From an uncultured Actinomycetes bacterium (GTDB lineage: Bacteria > Actinomycetota > Acidimicrobiia > Acidimicrobiales > Microtrichaceae), in NCBI GenBank assembly GCA_903868545.1, contig CAIPVR010000293.1, forward strand, positions 1 through 62,971: a stretch of DNA of 62,971 nt. The letters run 5' to 3'. Positions within the stretch are counted from its first letter, which is position 1. Every line of letters begins with the position of its first letter. This document shows, piece by piece, positions 26,192 to 34,573 of this stretch. The notes under the pieces were generated by a model. That model saw only the letters and a list, made by a program, of their open reading frames with translations. It was not told the DNA's origin and did not search any database. Both the position numbers and the translations under genes were made by a program.

Positions 26192-28753
26192 TCACGTCGC
26201 CGGGGCCACCGCGACGGACGACCACGGCACCGGGAACCGCTGCACGGCCAGGTCGTGGAACTCGTCGAGATCGACCGCTGGCGCGAACAGGAAGCCCTGG
26301 GCGGTGCGACAGCCCATCGCCACCAGCGACGCGGCCTGGGCCTCTGACTCCACCCCTTCGGCGGTCACGGCCAGCCCGAGTGACCGGCTCAGCGAGACGA
26401 TCCCCGCCACCAGTCCCCGGCCCGACGCCCCGTCGGTGACGTCACCGACGAAGCTGCGGTCGATCTTCACGAGGTCCACCGGGTAGTCGCGGAGGTGCGA
26501 CAGCGATGCGTAGCCGGTCCCGAAGTCGTCGCTCGCGATCGTCACGCCGCGGGAACGCAGGCCGGCCAGGTTGTCGAGCACGGTGCGCGTGCCCTGGAGG
26601 AACACGCTCTCGGTGATCTCCACGCACAGCCGGGCCGGGTCGAGGCCCGAGGCCGCGAGCACCTCGTCCACCCCGTCGAGCAGGCCGGCGTCGCCGAGCT
26701 GGTGGGCGGAGAGGTTCACCCGGACCGTCAGCACACCGGCACCCGACTCCGGCCAGCTCGCGGCCGCCTCGCACGCCCGGCGGAGGATCAGCTCGCCGAG
26801 GCCGACGATCAGCCCGGTCTCCTCCGCGACCTCGATGAACCGGCCGGCGGGCCACACCTCCCCGTCGTGGCGGCGCCACCGGAGCAGCGCTTCCGCGGCC
26901 ACCACGCAACCACTCGTCAGGTCCACCTCCGGCTGGAACCACACCTCGAGCTCGCCCCGCTCGATGGCGCTGCGCAGGTCGGACTCGAGCCGGACGCGCT
27001 CGCGGACCTCGGAGCGGAGCTCCTCGTTGAACACGGCGAGGCGGTCGCCGCCCTCGGCCTTGGCGACGTACATGGCGGTGTCGGCCTCGCGCACCAGGTC
27101 ATGCGGATCGTTGCCGTCCACCGAGATCGCCACCCCGAGGCTGGCAGTGGCGTAGAAGTCGGCCCCGATCGTGGCGAACGGCGCACGGAACGCCTCCACG
27201 ATCCGCCAGCCCACGTGGAGCGCCTCGGCCGGGTCGTGGAGGTCCCGCATGACCACCACGAACTCGTCGCCGCCGGGGCGAACCACCAGGTCGCCGACCC
27301 GCACGATCGACTCGAGCCGGCGGGCCGCACCCCGGATGAGCTCGTCCCCCACGGCGTGACCGAGCGAGTCGTTCACGAACTTGAACCGGTCGAGGTCCAT
27401 CATCAGCACCGCGGTGCTCGTGCCGGCCCGCCGGTCGACGGCCAGCGCATGACCGATCTCCTCGATCATCTGGGCCCGGTTGGCGAGCCCGGTGAGGGCG
27501 TCGCGGGTGGCCAGCCGCTCCAGTTCCTCCTCGGCGAGCACCCGTTCGGTCACGTCCCGTGCGGTCATCACCACGCTGCTGACCCGGCCGTCCGCCTCCA
27601 GCACCGGCGCCAGGCTGGCCTCGTAACTCGACCAGCGGCCGTCGCGCTCGATCTGGAACTCGTAGGTGAGCGGCTCCCCGCTCTGCACCGCGGCCTGCGT
27701 GTGGCCGTCCCACTCCGCCACCTGGGCCGGGTCGTAGCCGATCTCGGCGAGGGTCCGACCGAGCCAGTCCGCGACCGGGATCCCCGACAGTTCCGCCGTG
27801 CGCTGGTTCGCATAGGTGACGCGGCCGTCACGGTCGAAACGGACGGTGACGTCCCGCGACGCGTCGAGCACGGTGCGCAACAGGCGCTCCGAATCCGCGA
27901 GGGCCGCGGCCGCCTCGACCTGCGCCGTCACGTCGCGGACGGTGAAGCTCATGGCGTCGCCGACCTTCGCTCCCCGGAAGTAGTAGCGGCGGGTGCGGCC
28001 GAGGAGCTCCTGGGCGTACTCGAAGTCGTCGAGCACCAGGGGCCGGCCCGTGTCGACCACCTCGGCGAACGCCGCCAGGAGGCCGGTGTCGACGATGCCG
28101 GGCATGAGCCCCACCAAGGACGCACCGACCAGCTCGGCACGGGGACGCCGGAGGTACTGGCACACGGCGTCGTTCACCTCCTCGAGCTCGAAGTCGACGA
28201 TCCGGCCGCCGTCGTCACGGACGGCGCGCAGGAGGGCGTGCTGGTCGATGAGGGAGTCGAGCGTCGCCCGGAGGCGCTCGCGCTGGTCGGCCACCTCCTG
28301 CGTCAGCGCCACCTGCTCGTGGGCGGGACGCCACGACGACACGTTGCGCCCGCTGAAGCCGCCACCCTCGTCGGCGATCGGGCGGGAGCGCATGTCGAAC
28401 CAGCGCCATCTCCCGTCGGCGGACCGGACCCGGACGCGCGCCTCCACGTCCTCACCCTGCCGCAGCCGCACCCGCCGTTGGTCGATCGCCTCCCGGTCGT
28501 CCGGGTGGACCAGGTCGAGGGGTTCGTCCATCGCCAGCAGTTCCTGCTGGGTCAGGCCGGTGGCCTCGAGCACCGACGGGGAGACCCATTCCTGGTGGCC
28601 CCGACGACCCAACAGGATCACGTCGCGGGAGGCGCCGGCGACCAGACGGAGGACGTCCTCGGACGGCTCCACCGCCACCTCCGCGCGGCCGGGTCCAGTC
28701 CTGGCCCCGGCCGGCCCCGCGACACCAGCCTCATCGTGCGCGTCGTGCATCAT
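26192..28753 (-). CDS. PAS-GGDEF-EAL cyclic-di-GMP signalling protein
   Basis: The 853-residue cytosolic protein has three PAS-type sensor regions (about residues 30-150, 165-285 and 290-420). A GGDEF domain follows with intact RPGGDEFVVVM and DRFKFVNDSLGH. The EAL domain has intact AEALLRW, EITESVF, DDFGTGYASLSHL, KIDRSF and AEGVE motifs. Both synthesis and degradation of cyclic di-GMP are therefore possible on sequence, with the PAS array setting the balance. No transmembrane helix is seen. Two ATGs stand in tandem at the start. A possible TAGGGT -10 lies about 70 bases upstream, after the tRNA terminator, so it is likely transcribed separately. Confidence 0.92.
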   Translation of the reverse strand: MMHDAHDEAGVAGPAGARTGPGRAEVAVEPSEDVLRLVAGASRDVILLGRRGHQEWVSPSVLEATGLTQQELLAMDEPLDLVHPDDREAIDQRRVRLRQGEDVEARVRVRSADGRWRWFDMRSRPIADEGGGFSGRNVSSWRPAHEQVALTQEVADQRERLRATLDSLIDQHALLRAVRDDGGRIVDFELEEVNDAVCQYLRRPRAELVGASLVGLMPGIVDTGLLAAFAEVVDTGRPLVLDDFEYAQELLGRTRRYYFRGAKVGDAMSFTVRDVTAQVEAAAALADSERLLRTVLDASRDVTVRFDRDGRVTYANQRTAELSGIPVADWLGRTLAEIGYDPAQVAEWDGHTQAAVQSGEPLTYEFQIERDGRWSSYEASLAPVLEADGRVSSVVMTARDVTERVLAEEELERLATRDALTGLANRAQMIEEIGHALAVDRRAGTSTAVLMMDLDRFKFVNDSLGHAVGDELIRGAARRLESIVRVGDLVVRPGGDEFVVVMRDLHDPAEALHVGWRIVEAFRAPFATIGADFYATASLGVAISVDGNDPHDLVREADTAMYVAKAEGGDRLAVFNEELRSEVRERVRLESDLRSAIERGELEVWFQPEVDLTSGCVVAAEALLRWRRHDGEVWPAGRFIEVAEETGLIVGLGELILRRACEAAASWPESGAGVLTVRVNLSAHQLGDAGLLDGVDEVLAASGLDPARLCVEITESVFLQGTRTVLDNLAGLRSRGVTIASDDFGTGYASLSHLRDYPVDLVKIDRSFVGDVTDGASGRGLVAGIVSLSRSLGLAVTAEGVESEAQAASLVAMGCRTAQGFLFAPAVDLDEFHDLAVQRFPVPWSSVAVAPAT

Positions 28754-28895
28754 CGCCCCGTTTCCACCTCGGACACCCGGCTCCGTTGCACCACTGCCCG
28801 TGGCGCGATCGCCACCCTAGGCGAACCCTCGATCGAGGGCCAACCGATCCGGTCCCGCAGAGCCGGGCCCACCCCGCCGCGATCCCCCGGGAACG

Positions 28896-28925
28896 ACGAA
28901 AGCCCTGCGGTCGCAGGGCTTTCGT
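28896..28925 (-). terminator. intrinsic terminator of the tRNA-Gln/tRNA-Glu unit
   Basis: A perfect 14-base inverted repeat with arms ACGAAAGCCCTGCG / CGCAGGGCTTTCGT and a two-base spacer (four-base loop after opening the end pair) lies seven bases downstream of tRNA-Glu on the minus strand. The stem ends in CTTTCGT, a short T-rich tract typical of actinobacterial tRNA terminators. Confidence 0.8.
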
Positions 28926-28931
28926 GCGGTG

Positions 28932-29004
28932 CACCCCCAACGGGATTCGAACCCGTGCCGCCACCTTGAGAGGGTGGTGTCCTAGGCCGCTAGACGATGG
29001 GGGC
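28932..29004 (-). tRNA. tRNA-Glu (anticodon CTC)
   Basis: This is a 73-base cloverleaf without encoded CCA. The acceptor 5' GCCCCCA pairs with TGGGGGT, with one G-U pair at the end. The anticodon arm is CCACC-CTCTCAA-GGTGG, and the T arm is ACGGG-TTCGAAT-CCCGT. It lies 43 bases downstream of tRNA-Gln and is followed by the intrinsic terminator. Confidence 0.95.
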
Positions 29005-29047
29005 TGGTCACGTGGCGTCTCCGCGGAAACGCCCCGATCTTGTTGAG

Positions 29048-29119
29048 CTCGGGGGGGAGGACTCGAACCCCCAATAACTGGACCAGAACCAGTTGTGTTG
29101 CCGATTACACCACCCCCGA
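29048..29119 (-). tRNA. tRNA-Gln (anticodon CTG)
   Basis: This is a 72-base cloverleaf without encoded CCA. The acceptor is TCGGGGG / CCCCCGA with discriminator G. The anticodon arm is ACTGG with loop TTCTGGT-type sequence and CCAGT, giving anticodon CTG. The T arm is GGGGGTTCGAGTCCTCC. It is the first of two tRNAs read leftward, downstream of gltX and ydcF. Confidence 0.95.
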
Positions 29120-29207
29120 AAGGCAGTGCCGCCCGGAGGGCGCCGGGAGAGACTAGCCGAGCCGCCGCGATCGGCCACAACTGCGGACCGGGCCGCCGAC
29201 GGGTCGC

Positions 29208-29888
29208 TCAGGACGGCGCGTGCCGGAGCATCCGGCCGTAGCCCACCACCTGGCCCACGGCCACCAGCCCCGTCTCCCGGAACAGGTCACCCCACGACGC
29301 CGACACGCCCGACGCCGCCACCCGGGCGTCGAGACCCAGTTCGCCGGCGACGCCCTGCAGCCGTCGTAGGTGGTAGCCGTCGGATACCAGCGTGACCGTC
29401 CGGTCGCCGTCGGCGGCCAGCACCCGGCGGGCCGCGGCCAACGACTCGTACGTGCTGGTGCCGTCATCCACGATCACCAACGCGGACCGCGGGACGCCCT
29501 GCTCGGCCAGGTACCGGTAGCCGGCATAGGCCTCGGTGAAGCGGTCGCCCGGCTGCTTCGAGCCGGTGAGCACGATGCGCGGCACCACCCCGTCGTCGTA
29601 GAGGCGGTGGGCCTCCTCGAGGCGGGCCCGCAGCACCGGCGACGGCGCACCGTCCCACTGGGCGGCACCGAGGACCACCGCGGCGTCGGTGCGGACACGG
29701 TCCTCGGCCCCGGAGGTGAGCACCACCTGGGCGAAGGTGACGGCGAGGTAGCCGAGCACCGCCACCAGGGCGAGCGCGACGATCCGGCGCCCCCACCGGC
29801 GCCGGCGGGGGGGTTCAGCCGGGACCGTCGGGCGTGGGTTCGCCGAGACGGCCCCGGGCGGATCGGAGACGGCGGAGTGTCTCGTCAC
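29208..29888 (-). CDS. YdcF/SanA/ElyC family (DUF218) membrane-anchored protein
   Basis: The 226-residue protein has an N-terminal cytoplasmic tail and one hydrophobic segment (IVALALVAVLGYLAVTFAQVV). The DUF218 domain follows: DAAVVLGAAQWDGAPS, LTGSKQPGDRFTEA, DDGTSTYESLAAARR and LVSDGYHLRRL. Members are linked to envelope integrity and polyprenyl-lipid or peptidoglycan metabolism, but the reaction is not settled. The only plausible start upstream of the helix is the GTG at 29886-29888, which gives a 74-base overlap with the end of gltX; a start inside the helix is less likely. It probably shares the gltX transcript. Confidence 0.8.
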   Translation of the reverse strand: MTRHSAVSDPPGAVSANPRPTVPAEPPRRRRWGRRIVALALVAVLGYLAVTFAQVVLTSGAEDRVRTDAAVVLGAAQWDGAPSPVLRARLEEAHRLYDDGVVPRIVLTGSKQPGDRFTEAYAGYRYLAEQGVPRSALVIVDDGTSTYESLAAARRVLAADGDRTVTLVSDGYHLRRLQGVAGELGLDARVAASGVSASWGDLFRETGLVAVGQVVGYGRMLRHAPS

Positions 29889-31230
29889 GACCCAGGATCT
29901 CCATGGACTCGAACAGCGGTGGCCCGACAGTACGCCCTGTGAGGGCCACGCGGACGGGAGCCTGGAACTTCTTCCTGCTGGTTCCTGAGGCTTCGGCCAG
30001 CGCCATGGTCCGCTCGTACAGCTCGGCGGACTCCCACGGCCACGCCTCGCAGCCCGAGATGACGGCGTCGAGCCACGGCCCGGCCTCCGGGACCATGACC
30101 TTGGCCCATGCCACCGGATCCTCCTCCGGCTCCGGGAGGAACAGGAAGTCCACGTAGCCGGGCACCTCCGAGAGGGTCTCCACCCGGGTCTGCACCTCAC
30201 CCGCGATCCGCCCGAACGTCTCCGCGTGGTAGCGGTCGGACCACGGCTCACGGTCGAACCACGGCCGGGCCCGCTCGGCGAAGTGGGCCACGCCGAGCGC
30301 CCGCAGGTGCTCGCCGTTGACGAACCGCAGCTTCTTCTGGTCGAAGAATGCCGAGCTGTCGTTCACGTCCTCCACCCGGAACATCGGGGGGAACTCGCGG
30401 AGCGGGTCGGTGCGCACCTCCACCCCGTCGGGCGGGCCCCAGCCCAGCAGCGCGAGGTAGTTGACCATGGCCTCCGGCAGGAACCCCCGTTCGCGGTAGT
30501 CGAGCAGCGAGACGTCGTCGCGTCGCTTCGAGAGCTTCTTGCGCTGCTCGTTCACGATCAGCGGCAGGTGGGCCAGCCGCAGCGGCTCGGCGCCGGCCCC
30601 GATCGCGTCCCGCAGCAGGAGCTGCTTGGGTGTGACGTTGATCAGGTCCTCGCCGCGGATCACGTCGGTGACCCCCATCGCCGCGTCGTCCACCGCGTTG
30701 GCGATGAAGAACGTGGGCGAACCGTCGGCCCGCCGGATGACGAAGTCCTCGAGGTTCGCGAGCTCGAAGGAGATCTCACCCCGGATCATGTCGGTCCAGC
30801 CGACGGCGCCCTCCTCCGGCACGCGGAAGCGGACGGCCCGCCCCGGGCCGGGGCCGAGGTCCCGGTCACGGTCGGCGGGGTCGTAGGCCCGGCCGCCCAC
30901 ACGCTCCCGGTCGGCCTCGGGCACCGGGTCCGACCAGTAGGCGAGCCCCTCGATCAGGAGCCGGTCGACCGCCTCCTGGTGGGCGTCGATGCGGTCGGAC
31001 TGCCGCACCGGGTCCTCGTCCCAGTCCAGGCCGAGCCACTCGAGCGCCTCGTAGATCACGTCGACCAGTTCCTGACGCGACCGTTCGAGGTCGGTGTCCT
31101 CCACCCGCAGCAGGAACGTGCCGCCCGCATGGCGGGCGGCCAGCCAGTTGAACAGGGCGGTCCGGGCGCTGCCGAGGTGCAGGAAACCGGTGGGGGCGGG
31201 GGCGAATCGGACCCGCATGGGAGTGCTCAC
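29815..31230 (-). CDS. gltX: glutamyl-tRNA synthetase
   Basis: This class I synthetase (471 residues) charges tRNA-Glu and, in organisms lacking GlnRS, also tRNA-Gln for later amidation. The HIGH-type motif reads APTGFLHLGSARTALFNWL, VEDTDLERS follows, and the KMSKS-type loop is KKLSKRRDDVSL. The C-terminal anticodon-binding helical domain is complete (SGTSRKKFQAPVRVALTG). The GTG at 31228-31230 is chosen; an ATG four codons later is the alternative. It lies upstream of ydcF and of both its likely tRNA substrates, all on the same strand. Confidence 0.95.
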   Translation of the reverse strand: MSTPMRVRFAPAPTGFLHLGSARTALFNWLAARHAGGTFLLRVEDTDLERSRQELVDVIYEALEWLGLDWDEDPVRQSDRIDAHQEAVDRLLIEGLAYWSDPVPEADRERVGGRAYDPADRDRDLGPGPGRAVRFRVPEEGAVGWTDMIRGEISFELANLEDFVIRRADGSPTFFIANAVDDAAMGVTDVIRGEDLINVTPKQLLLRDAIGAGAEPLRLAHLPLIVNEQRKKLSKRRDDVSLLDYRERGFLPEAMVNYLALLGWGPPDGVEVRTDPLREFPPMFRVEDVNDSSAFFDQKKLRFVNGEHLRALGVAHFAERARPWFDREPWSDRYHAETFGRIAGEVQTRVETLSEVPGYVDFLFLPEPEEDPVAWAKVMVPEAGPWLDAVISGCEAWPWESAELYERTMALAEASGTSRKKFQAPVRVALTGRTVGPPLFESMEILGRDETLRRLRSARGRLGEPTPDGPG

Positions 31231-31298
31231 GGGCCGAGAACCTACCGGCAGCCACCGCGCCGGCCCACCGACGCCCCCGACGGCCGGGCGTCGCCACC

Positions 31299-31304
31299 TA
31301 CCAT
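31299..31304 (+). promoter_or_regulatory. -10 box of the L,D-transpeptidase gene (leaderless)
   Basis: TACCAT ends eight bases before the ATG at 31313. The gap to the divergent gltX start is 82 bases. Confidence 0.4.
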
Positions 31305-31312
31305 TCGGCCCG

Positions 31313-32293
31313 ATGGACGAGCAGCCACCCACGACCGACGCCGAGCAGCCCGTGGGCGACGGGCCTGCGGAGGAGCAGCCCGACGCCGGGGAGACCGGGA
31401 GCGGCACCGGAGGCGGCCGCCGCACCGGCCTCCTGGCCGCCGCGGCCGCCGTGGTGGTGATCCTGTTGGGCCTCGGCGCGTTCATGCTCCTGCGTGGTGG
31501 CGACGAGCAGCCCGCGCCCACGTCGTCCACCACGACCACCGAGTCGTCCACCACCAGCTCGACGGCGCCGTCGCTCACGGCCACCGTGGCCCAGAGCGGC
31601 GTGGCGCTCAACGTGCTGCGCGACCCGCCGCCGGAGTGGGCCACCGGCACCCCCGTGTCCGACTACGGGCCGCCGGCACCGGAGGCCAGCCAGCCGGCCC
31701 AACCCGTCCGGGTCGACCTCCCGGCCGAGGGTGCCGACATCGACGGCCGCTACTGGGAGCCCTTCGGGTGGAAGTTCAACTCCCCCACCTCGTTCGGCTC
31801 GCCCCTCACGTTCCTCGTGACGGAGCGACGGGGCGAGTGGCTGCAGGTGCTCGTCCCGGTCCGACCCAACGGCACCGCCGGCTACGTCCCGGTGAAGGAC
31901 GTGACGCTCTCCGAGGTGGCCACCCGCATCGAACTCCGCGTCGGCGAGCGCCGCCTCCGGCTGCTGAGGAACGGCGCCGAGGTGTTCTCCACCGAGGTGG
32001 TGGTGGGCAAGCCCGAGACGCCCACGCCCACCGGCCGCTTCTTCATCACCGACAAGGTGTCGCAGGACAACCCCGACGGCGTCTACGGACCGCTGGTGCT
32101 GGCCACCTCTGCGTACAGCGAGCACCTCGACGTGTTCGACAACGGCGTGCCGGTCATCGCGCTGCACGGCACCAACCAGCCCCAGCTGATCGGACAGGAC
32201 GTGTCCAACGGTTGCGTCCGGATGGCCAACGACGTCATCACCCGGCTCGGCCGCGAGGTGCAGCTGGGCACGCCGGTCGACATCTACCCCTGA
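31313..32293 (+). CDS. L,D-transpeptidase (YkuD domain), membrane-anchored
   Basis: This is a cell-wall cross-linking or protein-anchoring enzyme of 326 residues. An acidic N-terminal tail of about 35 residues is followed by one membrane helix (LLAAAAAVVVILLGLGAFMLL) and a Ser/Thr-rich linker. An SH3-like region comes next, then the C-terminal YkuD domain. Catalytic elements are HGTNQPQLIG and SNGCVRM with nucleophile Cys301. It should act outside the membrane on peptidoglycan stem peptides. The ATG at 31313 has a TACCAT -10 eight bases upstream. Confidence 0.93.
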   Translation: MDEQPPTTDAEQPVGDGPAEEQPDAGETGSGTGGGRRTGLLAAAAAVVVILLGLGAFMLLRGGDEQPAPTSSTTTTESSTTSSTAPSLTATVAQSGVALNVLRDPPPEWATGTPVSDYGPPAPEASQPAQPVRVDLPAEGADIDGRYWEPFGWKFNSPTSFGSPLTFLVTERRGEWLQVLVPVRPNGTAGYVPVKDVTLSEVATRIELRVGERRLRLLRNGAEVFSTEVVVGKPETPTPTGRFFITDKVSQDNPDGVYGPLVLATSAYSEHLDVFDNGVPVIALHGTNQPQLIGQDVSNGCVRMANDVITRLGREVQLGTPVDIYP

Positions 32294-32319
32294 ACCTCCG
32301 AGGGAATCCGGCGCCTGCA

Positions 32320-32350
32320 CGCCCGTTCCGGGCGCGGCGGACCCCTTTTT
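32320..32350 (+). terminator. possible intrinsic terminator after the L,D-transpeptidase gene
   Basis: A perfect six-base stem CGCCCG/CGGGCG with loop TTC (32320-32334) is followed after 11 bases by five T residues (32346-32350). It lies 26 bases past the stop and before a convergent gene. The distance from stem to T-run is longer than ideal. Confidence 0.4.
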
Positions 32351-32362
32351 CCGCAGGTGGGG

Positions 32363-32890
32363 TCAGACGTCGAGGTCGAGACAGCTGCGCCAGTCGAGTG
32401 CGTGGCGCTCCGCCACCGCTGTGTGCGGCAGGCGCAGGATGTCGTCGGGCGCGGCGTCGACCAGACGGCGCAACTCCGGGTAGTGGTGCGCGAGGTGCAC
32501 CTCGTCGAACCACCCCCGACGCAGCTCCACCAGTTCGGGCGCCGGACGGTCGTCGAGGAACCCCCACAGGGTGAGGGCCACCGTGAGGTCGTGCACCACG
32601 GGCGCCCGACCGAAGAGCCCCGAGCGCTTCATCGCGATCGCCGCGGCGCCGGCGAGGGCGTCGTCCTCGTGCTCGCCGTCGCGCAGCGTCAGCCGCCCGC
32701 GGAACTGCTCGACCAGCTTCAGCGCGTAGCCCTGGTCGGGACCGGGCGTGCCGAGCCGCTCACCCTCGGGCTGACGGCCGTCGATCTCACCCGGCCGGTC
32801 GGCCAGCCACGAACCGGCCCGGCGGGGCGGCGACGTGTAGGAGCGCACGAGCTGGGTGGGCTGGGTGGGGACGAACTCGGGAGCGGCCAT
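32363..32890 (-). CDS. unrecognised actinobacterial protein
   Basis: I do not recognise this 175-residue product by name. It is soluble-looking, without signal or membrane segments, and begins MAAPEFVPTQPTQLVRSY. A conserved-looking middle (GTPGPDQGYALKLVEQFR) is followed by an alpha-helical C-terminus rich in Trp/Leu/His. The ATG at 32888-32890 is chosen; the longer upstream frame runs into cimA. A TAGGCT -10-like hexamer overlaps the end of cimA, 11 bases before the ATG. It lies directly downstream of cimA (14-base gap) on the same strand, so it may be the last gene of the leuB-ilvE-cimA unit, though no link to amino-acid synthesis is visible. Confidence 0.65.
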   Translation of the reverse strand: MAAPEFVPTQPTQLVRSYTSPPRRAGSWLADRPGEIDGRQPEGERLGTPGPDQGYALKLVEQFRGRLTLRDGEHEDDALAGAAAIAMKRSGLFGRAPVVHDLTVALTLWGFLDDRPAPELVELRRGWFDEVHLAHHYPELRRLVDAAPDDILRLPHTAVAERHALDWRSCLDLDV

Positions 32891-32904
32891 CTCGGGGGCG
32901 GAGC

Positions 32905-34557
32905 CTACCCGTCGGCGTGGAGGAGCCCGAAGACGAGGCCCTCGGTGAGGGCGTGCCACGACGCCTCGATGATGTTCGGGCTCACACCGGTGGTGGTCCA
33001 GGTGCGCTCGCCGTCGGCGAAGTCCACCAGCACCCGCACCACCGCCCCGGTGTCGGACAGGCCGGGGCCGGCCGCGGCATCGAGCACCCGCACCCGGAAA
33101 TCGGTCAGGTGGATGGACCCGAGCGCCGGGTACCGGCCGTCGAGCGCCGAGCGCAGGGCGGCGTCGAGGGCGTTGACGGGACCGTTGCCCTCTCCCACCG
33201 CGGCCAGGCGCTCACCGTCGACCCACAGCTTCACGGTGGCCTCGGTGGCCAGGTCCACCTCACCGGTGGCGGTCGCCGGCCCCTCGCGGTGGTACGAACT
33301 CACCCGGTACGCCTCCACGGTGAAGAACTCGTGCTCCCACCCGACGGCCCGGCGCATCAGCAGCTCGAGCGAGGCGTCCGCGGCCTCGAACACGTAGCCC
33401 TCGGCCTCGAGCACCTTCAGCCGTTCGGAGACCTCCGCCGCGGCCCGGGCGTCGAGTTCCACGCCGAACTCGGCCGCCTTCATGGCCATGCCCGCCCGGC
33501 CGCCCAGGTCCGACACCAGCACCCGCGTGCGGTTGCCCACGGCCGCGGGGTCGATGTGCTCGTAGCTGGCGCCACCCACCTTGCCCAGCGCGGACGTGTG
33601 GAGGCCGCCCTTGTGCGCGAACGCGGAGGACCCCACGTACGGGTCCGCCGGGTGCGGCGGCAGGTTCACGAGCTCGGCCACGTGTCGGCTCACCGCGGTG
33701 AGGCGCTCCATACGGCCCTCGGGCAGCGTGCGCACGCCCAGCTTGAGGGTCAGGTCCGGGATGACCGTCATGAGGTTGGCGTTGCCGGTGCGCTCGCCGT
33801 AGCCGTTCACCGTCCCCTGCACCTGGGTGGCACCGCCGACCACCGCGGCGACGGTGTTGGCCACCGCGCAGCCACTGTCGTTCTGAGTGTGGATGCCCAC
33901 CGAGGTGCCCTCGAAGTAGGAGACGACCTCCGCGGTGACGCGCTGCACCTGGTGCGGCAGCGACCCGCCGTTCGTGTCGCACAGCACGAGGCAGTCGGCG
34001 CCACCCACCGCCGCAGCCTCCAGCACCTTCAACGCGTACTCGGGGTTGGCCCGGTAGCCGTCGAAGAAGTGCTCGGCGTCGAAGAACACCCGCAGGCCCT
34101 CACCGACGAGGAAGCGCACCGATTCCCCCACCATCGCGAGCCCCTCCGAGAGGGTGGTGCCCAGCGCCTCGGTCACGTGGAAGTCCCAGCTCTTGCCGAC
34201 GATGCACACCGTCGACGTGCCGGCCCCCACCAGCGCTCGGAGGGTGGGGTCGTCATCCACCTTGCCGGCCGGGCGGCGGGTGGACCCGAACGCCACCAGC
34301 GTGGAGGTGGACAGCGCGAGCTCACCGGCGGCGGCCCGCCGGAAGAACTCCTGGTCCTTCGGGTTGGCCTGCGGGTACCCGCCCTCGATCCAGGCCACGC
34401 CGAGCCAGTCGAGCTGCTCCGCCACACGGAGCTTGTCCTCCACGGTGAGCGAGATGCCCTCGAACTGGGCGCCGTCGCGCAGGGTCGTGTCGAACACGTC
34501 GACGGCCTCCGGCAGCCCCGGGGAGCCGCCCACCTCGGGCAGCGGACCGGCGGTCAT
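32905..34557 (-). CDS. cimA: (R)-citramalate synthase
   Basis: The enzyme condenses pyruvate with acetyl-CoA to (R)-citramalate, the entry to the threonine-independent route to isoleucine. The 550-residue protein has the DRE-TIM barrel with VDVFDTTLRDGAQFEGISLT, ARG-type GGYPQANPKD, VGIHTQNDSGCAVANT (metal His) and GTVNGYGERTGNANL. The C-terminal LeuA-type dimer/allosteric domain includes LGSIHLTDFRVRVLD. Length and the GAQFEGISLT variant match the CimA (TIGR00977) subgroup rather than LeuA or homocitrate synthase. ATG at 34555-34557, 16 bases after ilvE, in the leuB-ilvE-cimA operon. End-product control by isoleucine is expected from the C-terminal domain. Confidence 0.9.
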   Translation of the reverse strand: MTAGPLPEVGGSPGLPEAVDVFDTTLRDGAQFEGISLTVEDKLRVAEQLDWLGVAWIEGGYPQANPKDQEFFRRAAAGELALSTSTLVAFGSTRRPAGKVDDDPTLRALVGAGTSTVCIVGKSWDFHVTEALGTTLSEGLAMVGESVRFLVGEGLRVFFDAEHFFDGYRANPEYALKVLEAAAVGGADCLVLCDTNGGSLPHQVQRVTAEVVSYFEGTSVGIHTQNDSGCAVANTVAAVVGGATQVQGTVNGYGERTGNANLMTVIPDLTLKLGVRTLPEGRMERLTAVSRHVAELVNLPPHPADPYVGSSAFAHKGGLHTSALGKVGGASYEHIDPAAVGNRTRVLVSDLGGRAGMAMKAAEFGVELDARAAAEVSERLKVLEAEGYVFEAADASLELLMRRAVGWEHEFFTVEAYRVSSYHREGPATATGEVDLATEATVKLWVDGERLAAVGEGNGPVNALDAALRSALDGRYPALGSIHLTDFRVRVLDAAAGPGLSDTGAVVRVLVDFADGERTWTTTGVSPNIIEASWHALTEGLVFGLLHADG

Positions 34558-34573
34558 GGCTGTCCCGTCGGGT

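Noticed and set aside
26495-28969. 824-codon plus-strand frame opposite the GGDEF-EAL gene, running into the tRNA-Glu gene
   Set aside because: It mirrors an intact PAS-GGDEF-EAL gene, has no own motifs and runs into a tRNA gene.
30226-32574. 782-codon plus-strand frame across gltX and the L,D-transpeptidase gene
   Set aside because: It crosses two well-identified genes in wrong frames and has antisense-like composition.
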